Assembly: GCA_021300535.1 (NCBI GenBank)
Contig: JAJTED010000001.1
Coordinates: 1-54,136 of the forward strand
Reading direction: 5' to 3'
Source: Planctomycetaceae bacterium
Lineage (GTDB): Bacteria > Planctomycetota > Planctomycetia > Pirellulales > UBA1268
DNA: 54,136 nt
How positions within the stretch are numbered: position 1 is the stretch's first letter; each line of letters opens with the position of its first letter. This document shows positions 48,808 to 54,136 of this stretch, in pieces. Under the pieces are notes generated by a model. The model ran no database searches and was not told the DNA's origin. It worked only from the letters and a program-made list of their open reading frames with translations. A program made the position numbers and the translations under genes.

Positions 48808-49896
48808 CTACCCGCGCAGGCCCAGCCCGAGCACCTCGCGGCAGTGGCGGATGCTGCGGGCCAGCTCGTCGAGCTGGAAGCGGCGCGTGGCCTCGGCCTT
48901 GTCGCCGGCCTCCGGCGGCCGGAAGGGCTCGAGCGGCCGGCCGCGTTTCGCCAGGGCCAGGAAACCCGCGAAGTCTTCCGCGCGGGCGTCGGGAAAGGCC
49001 CGCCAGAAATCGCGATCGAAGCAGGCAAACGGCTTGGGAAAGCCGGAGATCGTCTCGATGTGGACGGTCACGCCGGGGCAGCGGTTCTCGAAGAGGTCGA
49101 AGAACCCGCCGAGATCGGTGCAGCCTTCCCCCATCGCGGTCCACTGGGCGGTGACGCCGCCGGGAGTCTCCCAGAGCATCGTGTCGCGGAGGCTCGTGGT
49201 GACGGCGTGCGGGGCGAGCCTTTCCAGGGCGGCGACGGGATCCTCGAGCGTCAGGCAGGCGTTGCCCGAGTCGAAGTTCACGCCCACGAACTCGGGGCCG
49301 GCTTCCTCCACGAGCCGCACCAGCTCCCGCGACTGCATGTCGCCGGCATGGTTCTCGATGGCGATCTTCACGCCCGCGTCGACTGCCTGCGATCGCGCCG
49401 TCCGGAGCACGGCGATCGTGTCGGCGATCCGGGCGGTGATGCCGCCGGGGGTGCGCCGATCGGCGTGGGTGCCGAGGATCACACGGAACGCGGGCGACCC
49501 GAGGGCCTTGGCCATGCGGATGCCCAGCGCCAGGTGCTCCTCCGCCGTGCCCCAGTCGGGTTTGAACGTCGTCGCGGTCGGACAGATGCTCCACGATCCG
49601 AGCACGAGCTTCACGCCACGGTCGGCCGCATAGCGGCGCACGTCGCCGAGGGACGCATCGTCATGCCGGCCCGCGAAGGGGGCGAAGTCGGTGATGAACA
49701 CCGAGTCGCAGCCGAGATCCCCGGCGTGGTCGATGAGCTGCCGGGCGTTCCACTGCATCGCCCGCACGGCGAAGTTGTCGTAGCCCAGCGGAATGCCACG
49801 GCGGCGGACCGGGGCGGCGCCGGCGGAGGCCCCCGTTAGGCCGGCCGCGACCGCGGCTGCGGCGCCGAGGAACGAGCGCCGGCTGGTCGGGCCCAT
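48808..49896 (-). CDS. Tat-exported sugar phosphate isomerase/epimerase-like protein
   Basis: A 362-residue protein with a Tat signal (TSRRSFLGAAAAVAAGL). The rest is a TIM-barrel of the xylose isomerase-like (AP endonuclease 2) superfamily: LIDHAGDLGCDSVFITDF, GVKLVLGSWS, KIAIENHAGDMQSREL with the conserved ENH, VGVNFDSGNACL, and VTVHIETISGF. These include metal-ligand positions of the family (Glu/His/Asp). The substrate is unknown; export suggests action on periplasmic sugars. I use ATG 49896, which places the twin arginine near the N-terminus; ATG 49932 is an upstream alternative. It is followed on the same strand by the SMR remnant. Confidence 0.82.
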   Translation of the reverse strand: MGPTSRRSFLGAAAAVAAGLTGASAGAAPVRRRGIPLGYDNFAVRAMQWNARQLIDHAGDLGCDSVFITDFAPFAGRHDDASLGDVRRYAADRGVKLVLGSWSICPTATTFKPDWGTAEEHLALGIRMAKALGSPAFRVILGTHADRRTPGGITARIADTIAVLRTARSQAVDAGVKIAIENHAGDMQSRELVRLVEEAGPEFVGVNFDSGNACLTLEDPVAALERLAPHAVTTSLRDTMLWETPGGVTAQWTAMGEGCTDLGGFFDLFENRCPGVTVHIETISGFPKPFACFDRDFWRAFPDARAEDFAGFLALAKRGRPLEPFRPPEAGDKAEATRRFQLDELARSIRHCREVLGLGLRG

Positions 49897-49958
49897 CGTC
49901 AGGCAACGCCCGTCTCGGTCGCGGATCGCCACGCGCTATTCCTGTCGGGTGTGTTCGT

Positions 49959-51407
49959 TCAGCCCTGCGGCTTGGCCGGCCCGATCGGCGGCGGGAAGTC
50001 CGTGGCGGCCCGCGGTTCGGGCTTTTCCAAGCGGTAGACCGCCCCCTCCGTCCGCAGATAGATGGCCCGGCCGACCGCCGCCGGCGTGGCGAAGATGCCG
50101 CCTTCGAGTTCGTTGGTGGCGAGGACCTCGGCCTGCGGTCCGGGGCGGAGGACATACGTCTTCCCTTCCCGGCTGCCCACGTAGATCCGGCCGTCGGCGA
50201 ACAGCGGCGACGAGGAAAAGTTGCCCGCCAGCCGCTCGGCCCACACCGGCTTGCCCGTCCGCGCGTCGAGGCAGGTGGCGATTCCCTTCTCACTGATCAT
50301 GTAGAACTCGTCGCCCACGACCAGGGGCGACGGCATCGTGGGCGCGGCCTTCTTCTCACGCCACGCGATCTCGGGCGCCGCCGTGCCGGTGTCGAGCCGC
50401 AGCGCCAAAATTTCCGGCTGCATGAAGGACGTGCTCATGAACAGCAGGCCATGGGCGAAGACCGGCCGGGGCACGATCGAGAAGCCGAGGCCGCCGTAGG
50501 ACTGCTTCCACAGCTCCGTGCCCGTCGCGGGGTCGTAGCCGTAGAGCCAGTCGGCGGCCGGCGAGACGACGACGTCGCGGCCACCGAGCGGCAGGATGAG
50601 CGGCGTGCCGTAGGCCTTCTTGAGCTGCGGATCGGCGCGGAGCGCGCCGCTGCGAGGCGTCTTCCAGGCGACCGCGCCGGTCGCGGCGTCGAAGGCGGCG
50701 ATGGCCTGCGTGTCGCTACCGTCGACGTGGACGATGAGCCGGTCTTTCCAGAGCACGGGCGTGCTGCCCGGGCCGTTCTCGTGGTTGAGCCGCAGTGCGC
50801 GGCTCGTCCACACGACCCGCGCGGTCTCGGTGTCGAGGCAGGCGGTGCCGAAGTCGCCGAAGTGGCAATACAGCCGGTTGCCGGCGAGCACCGGCGACGG
50901 CGAGGCGAAGGAGTTGAGGGCGTGGATCGGCTGCGGTTCGGCCACCGCGAGAAGCTCCACGTCGTGCACGAGCCGGCCCGACTCCGCGTCCACGCCGAGG
51001 GCCCGCAGGCTCACCGGTCCGGAGACGGTGAGCGGCTGGTTGCCTGTGTTGCCTTCCAGTCGGCGCTTGCGATCGTCCTCCGGGACCGGCTTCTCCACGG
51101 CCGTGGTCATCCACACCAGGCCGCCGCCGATCACCGGCGACGACCAGCCACGGCCCGGCAGCGGTGTTTTCCAGCGGACGTTTTCCTGCTCGCTCCAGGT
51201 GACCGGCAGGTCGTGGGCCGCGGCGGCGTGCCCCTGTCCATCCGGACCGCGCCACTGCGGCCACGGCTCGGCGGCCACCGCCACATGGGCCGCGACGGCG
51301 ACGCAGGCCGCAGTCACGAGGCCCAAGGTGGAGCGGAAGGTGGAGCGGAAGGTGGAGCGGAAGGTGGAGCGGAAGGTGGAGCGGAAGGTGGAGCGGAAGG
51401 TGGCCAT
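49959..51407 (-). CDS. Exported PQQ-like beta-propeller protein with a repetitive N-terminus
   Basis: A 482-residue protein. Residues 3-27 are six FRST-type repeats just before the hydrophobic signal core (LVTAACVAVAAHVAVAAE). The mature protein opens with PWPQWRGPDGQG and has blade repeats such as LYGYDPATGTELWKQSYGG, CLDARTGKPVWAERLAG and AFDAATGAVAWKTPRSG. The fold is the PQQ-like eight-bladed propeller of the alcohol-dehydrogenase/BamB type; binding or scaffolding is likely. The repeats in the n-region are unusual, since all copies fall inside the signal. It starts about 26 bases from the convergent chemoreceptor gene's 3' end, on the same strand. Confidence 0.85.
   Translation of the reverse strand: MATFRSTFRSTFRSTFRSTFRSTFRSTLGLVTAACVAVAAHVAVAAEPWPQWRGPDGQGHAAAAHDLPVTWSEQENVRWKTPLPGRGWSSPVIGGGLVWMTTAVEKPVPEDDRKRRLEGNTGNQPLTVSGPVSLRALGVDAESGRLVHDVELLAVAEPQPIHALNSFASPSPVLAGNRLYCHFGDFGTACLDTETARVVWTSRALRLNHENGPGSTPVLWKDRLIVHVDGSDTQAIAAFDAATGAVAWKTPRSGALRADPQLKKAYGTPLILPLGGRDVVVSPAADWLYGYDPATGTELWKQSYGGLGFSIVPRPVFAHGLLFMSTSFMQPEILALRLDTGTAAPEIAWREKKAAPTMPSPLVVGDEFYMISEKGIATCLDARTGKPVWAERLAGNFSSSPLFADGRIYVGSREGKTYVLRPGPQAEVLATNELEGGIFATPAAVGRAIYLRTEGAVYRLEKPEPRAATDFPPPIGPAKPQG
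51325..51396 (-). repeat. 12-bp tandem repeat in the signal peptide region
   Basis: Six exact copies of AAGGTGGAGCGG on the plus strand, with a partial seventh. On the coding strand each adds Phe-Arg-Ser-Thr to the n-region of the PQQ protein's signal peptide. The period keeps the frame, so copy number can vary without breaking the gene. Confidence 0.95.
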
Positions 51408-51432
51408 GGTGGAGGTCTCGTGCGGGAGAACG

Positions 51433-52857
51433 TCACGAGGATACCAGACTGCCTCGTGCCGCTCCCGGAGCCGCCTCCCGCCGCCGGGCCGCCGCGACGT
51501 CCCGGCGGCCTGTTCCCACCGCCCGCTCGAGGGCCGCCACGACGTCGCGGAGCGCCCCGGCCTGGGCCGTCAGTTCGTCGGCCGCCGCAGATCCCTCCTC
51601 CGCACCGGCCGCCGCGTGCTGGGTGACGTCCTCGATCTGCTCCAGCGCCGTGCCGATCCGCTCCAGGGCCCGCAGTTGCTCACGACTGCCGAGCTGCACG
51701 TCGTCGACGAGCGTGCGCACACCCGAGGATTGCTCGGCGAGGGAGCGGATCGCCGTCGCCACGTCGTCCACCTTCTTCTTGCCCGAGTGCGACCGGGTGA
51801 TCGACTCCTCGATGAGCTCCGCGGTCTCGCGGGCCGCCCCGGCGTGGAAGGCGATCTCGTCGATGACCTTGATGATCCGCGAAATCCGCCCCGCTGCAGT
51901 GTCGATGTCATCCATGGCGGTCACCATCTCGCCGAGCAACAAGCCGGCACCACGAAACTGATCCTGTTCACGACCGACCAGTTCGCCGGCGGCACTCGTC
52001 TTCTGGGCGTTGACCGTCGCCATGGCGCTCGACTCGCGGGCCGAAGCCGCGATGTCTTCCACCGCCGCCACCTGTTCCGACGCCCCTTCGGCGAGCGCGC
52101 GGCTCGCCGAGGCGACCTGCGCCGCGCCGCTGGCCACGTACTCCGACGTGCTCGACAGGTCTTCGATGGCCCGCCGCAGGCTGCGAGCATGGCGGCGGAT
52201 GCTCAGCCAGGCAATGACCGCCGAGAGGGCCGCGAGGCCGATCACGAGCAGCATGAGCCGGTCGCCGCGAGCCTGCGCGGTCAACACGGCGGCTTCCGTG
52301 CGGCGATCGAGCAGGTCCTCGAAATCACCGATCGGATCCATGATCGACATCTTGTCGGCATGATACTTCTCGTCGTGCATGATCCGCCGGGCCAGTTCGC
52401 CATCGGGCTCGCCCTGCCGCGTGTAGCCCCCCTTCCCGTCGGCGAACTCCCCTTTGATCGCATGCATGGCGACCGTCTCGGTGTGCACCAGCGCGTTGGA
52501 GTTGTCCTCGGCCTGCCTGAGCTTCGCGAACTCGTCGGCGGTGAATCCCTGCTGCTCCATCAGCCGCCGGAGGGGCACGGTGCGGCCGTCTGGCCGCGGT
52601 TTCACGCCGTTGCGGACGTCGAGGATCCGCCAGTAGGCCTGTTCGTAGGCCGGATCACCCGTGACCACGTAGGTGCGGGCCATCCGTGTCAGTTCGTCGG
52701 AACTGGCCCGCAGCTCCTGGGCGAGCCGGTACGACTCGTAGCGGTTCGTGTGCGCCCGCTGCAACGCGTTGTGATTCAAAAAAGCCAGCACCGACAGGCC
52801 CACGAGCCCGAAGACCGGACCCAGTGTCGTCACCTGAAGCCGCTGCAGCGTGTTCAT
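51433..52857 (-). CDS. Methyl-accepting chemotaxis protein lacking the signalling hairpin tip
   Basis: A 474-residue chemoreceptor. Helix 1 lies near residues 10-30 (GPVFGLVGLSVLAFLNH), a sensing region of about 170 residues follows, helix 2 lies near 201-220 (LMLLVIGLAALSAVIAWLSI) and a coiled-coil signalling domain follows. In typical receptors VIDEIAF is followed by about 35 highly conserved residues forming the hairpin tip that binds CheA and CheW. Here F337-H338 runs directly into AGAARETAELIEESI, which is normally beyond the tip. The frame stays open. The protein should not signal. The other half of the coiled coil is present. cheA is divergent, 235 bases away. Confidence 0.8.
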   Translation of the reverse strand: MNTLQRLQVTTLGPVFGLVGLSVLAFLNHNALQRAHTNRYESYRLAQELRASSDELTRMARTYVVTGDPAYEQAYWRILDVRNGVKPRPDGRTVPLRRLMEQQGFTADEFAKLRQAEDNSNALVHTETVAMHAIKGEFADGKGGYTRQGEPDGELARRIMHDEKYHADKMSIMDPIGDFEDLLDRRTEAAVLTAQARGDRLMLLVIGLAALSAVIAWLSIRRHARSLRRAIEDLSSTSEYVASGAAQVASASRALAEGASEQVAAVEDIAASARESSAMATVNAQKTSAAGELVGREQDQFRGAGLLLGEMVTAMDDIDTAAGRISRIIKVIDEIAFHAGAARETAELIEESITRSHSGKKKVDDVATAIRSLAEQSSGVRTLVDDVQLGSREQLRALERIGTALEQIEDVTQHAAAGAEEGSAAADELTAQAGALRDVVAALERAVGTGRRDVAAARRREAAPGAARGSLVSS

Positions 52858-53091
52858 GGCCTATTCTCGCGCCGGACGTCGATCTCGGCCCACGGTTCCG
52901 GTCCCCGGGGCATCCTGAAGCGAGTGTAGTTCGCCCCCGGCGGGACGGCGGCCCGGGCCGGATAGCCGTCATAACCGGCAGCCGCGACGCTTCCGGCGGG
53001 TGGCGGGCGGTGGATGGGCCGCGACCGGAGCTAGGATTGGTACACGCCGGCCGCTGCCCTGCCATCCGGCACGTCTCCTTCGTGACACCCC
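52858..53091. promoter_or_regulatory. Shared region between divergent chemoreceptor and cheA genes
   Basis: 234 non-coding bases between the two divergent starts. Promoters for both genes must be here unless they are transcribed from farther away. I see no certain -35/-10 pair and no obvious repeat. Confidence 0.4.
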
Positions 53092-54136
53092 ATGACCGCC
53101 GATCCCGCCGCCGTGACGGCCGCAAGCCATCTGCTCCAGCAGATCGCCCTCGAACTCGCCTTCGTGGACCCGCGCGGCACGAGCGATGCCGCCGCCCTGC
53201 GCGAGCTGGTCCGGCAGCTCGGCGACGCCCTCGACGCGGCCGAGCCAACGCTCGCCGACGCGGCGCGGCGCGTCCTCGGGTGGTTGGGCGATGCGCCGCG
53301 GCTCGCCCCCGACGTCGTCGCGCGGTGCAACGCCTGGCAGCCGTGGATGGTGGAGGCCGTCACCGCCTGGGGCCGCGACCGCCCACTGCCGCCGCCACCG
53401 CCGTCGGCCATCGCGACCGTGAGCCGGCCCACCCCGCCCGCCGGGGGCGAGCCGGTGCAGATTCTCGCGCCCGGCCACGATCCCGAGATGATGCGGATGT
53501 TCTGCGACGATGCCGGCGACCTGCTGCGCGACGTCGAGCAGGGCGTGCTCGTGCTCGAGACCAGGCCGGACGACCGCGAGACGCTGGCCACGGTGTTTCG
53601 CGCGTTCCACACGTTCAAAGGCAACGCCGGCCTGCTGAAGCTGGCGGCCCCGCAGCGGCTCGCGCACGAACTGGAGTCGCTGCTCGACGCCGCCCGCCAG
53701 GGAATGGTGTCACTCGACCGCGACGCCATCGACGTGATCCTGGCCGGCGCCGACGCGTTCGCGCGGTTCGTCTCCGAGGCGACAGCCCAGCTCGACGGCA
53801 TCGAGACCGGCCGCACGCTCCTGCTGCCGATCAACGCCGTCGTGGAGCAGGTCCGCAACCTGCTGGCCCGCGCTTCGCAGGGGACGGCACCGGCTTCCGC
53901 CGCGGTCCCGGCGCCAGTGACGGCCGCATCAGCGGCCGCTGAGCCGGCGGCGCCGTCGAACGCCGCGGAGATGGCGTCGGACCGGGCCGAGCCGGTCGCC
54001 GCGCCGGGGTTGAGGCCGGCCGCGCCGCGTGCGGCGTCCGCCGCCGGCAGTGTCCGCGTGGACACCGCGAAGCTCGACGGGCTCGTCGATCTCGTGGGCG
54101 AGCTGGTGATCGCGCAGTCGATGGTGGTGCAGCATG
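53092..54136 (+). CDS. cheA: Chemotaxis histidine kinase CheA, N-terminal part
   Basis: 348 codons are visible before the window ends. ATG 53092 opens an N-terminal part of about 115 residues with no recognisable motif, then a Hpt domain near residues 130-230 with the phosphorylation site FRAFHTFKGNAGLL (His173). An Ala/Pro-rich linker follows and the beginning of the CheA dimerisation segment (VRVDTAKLDGLVDLVGELVI) lies just before the edge. CheA autophosphorylates the Hpt His and passes phosphate to CheY. The Hpt domain is usually at the very N-terminus; here it is preceded by extra sequence that may be a degenerate Hpt. The kinase domain lies outside the window. Confidence 0.88.
   Translation, partial: MTADPAAVTAASHLLQQIALELAFVDPRGTSDAAALRELVRQLGDALDAAEPTLADAARRVLGWLGDAPRLAPDVVARCNAWQPWMVEAVTAWGRDRPLPPPPPSAIATVSRPTPPAGGEPVQILAPGHDPEMMRMFCDDAGDLLRDVEQGVLVLETRPDDRETLATVFRAFHTFKGNAGLLKLAAPQRLAHELESLLDAARQGMVSLDRDAIDVILAGADAFARFVSEATAQLDGIETGRTLLLPINAVVEQVRNLLARASQGTAPASAAVPAPVTAASAAAEPAAPSNAAEMASDRAEPVAAPGLRPAAPRAASAAGSVRVDTAKLDGLVDLVGELVIAQSMVVQH

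Overview
The window is a high-GC chromosomal segment from a planctomycete, probably Pirellulales-like. That placement rests on family content: a DUF1501 gene beside a DUF1549/DUF1553 gene with CxxCH motifs, PQQ-type beta-propeller proteins, Tat-type exported sugar isomerase-like proteins, a sigma factor next to a membrane Ser/Thr kinase, DUF3299 proteins, and a MoxR/DUF58/BatA operon with long downstream secreted genes. No rRNA or tRNA gene was recognised. The species cannot be named from this evidence.

Layout. 1-5.2 kb: the tail of a membrane protein, two exported DUF3299 proteins, a DUF4239 membrane protein whose 3' end is lost at a junction with an amide/urea-type ABC substrate-binding protein that has lost its 5' end, an AIM24-family protein and a secreted alpha-helical protein. 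5.5-24.2 kb: one long, largely translationally coupled operon. It runs MoxR ATPase, DUF58, BatA-like VWA protein, a second VWA membrane protein, a 1258-residue DUF4175-like membrane protein with Gly-Lys/Gln-Pro-Gly-Glu repeats and a 25-Gly run, then a partly duplicated cassette of secreted proteins (A-B-C then C'-A'-B') and a PDZ protein. 24.2-26.2 kb: a gene-free block of hairpin-rich repeats in both orientations, then a group II intron remnant with most of its reverse transcriptase gone. 26.2-35.4 kb: a TolC-type outer-membrane lipoprotein, ApbE, a small conserved protein whose start codon overlaps that of apbE, a second hairpin-rich gap, rsmG overlapping a type III glutamine synthetase, and an S41 C-terminal-processing protease. 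35.7-39.8 kb: a sigma factor, a Ser/Thr kinase and a PQQ propeller protein. 39.9-43.6 kb: the DUF1501 and DUF1549/1553 pair. 43.9-47.2 kb: an LRAT-fold protein, a P1B-type metal ATPase and MiaE. 47.3-52.9 kb: a DUF2237 gene, an SMR transporter gene and a methyl-accepting chemotaxis protein, each missing an internal piece, interspersed with an intact small exported protein, a sugar isomerase-like protein and a second PQQ propeller protein. 53.1 kb to the end: the 5' part of cheA, divergent from the chemoreceptor.

How the parts work together. The MoxR-to-PDZ operon looks like a cell-envelope assembly or stress system: an AAA+ chaperone acting on VWA membrane proteins, plus a large set of exported partners of unknown function. 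The sigma factor and kinase form a plausible regulatory pair. The chemoreceptor and cheA form the edge of a chemotaxis locus. The two observations most worth following are (1) the hairpin-repeat families, whose stems differ between copies by paired, compensating changes, and (2) the four separate places where a recognisable protein family lacks a contiguous piece. The second may be biology or an assembly defect, and read mapping would tell.
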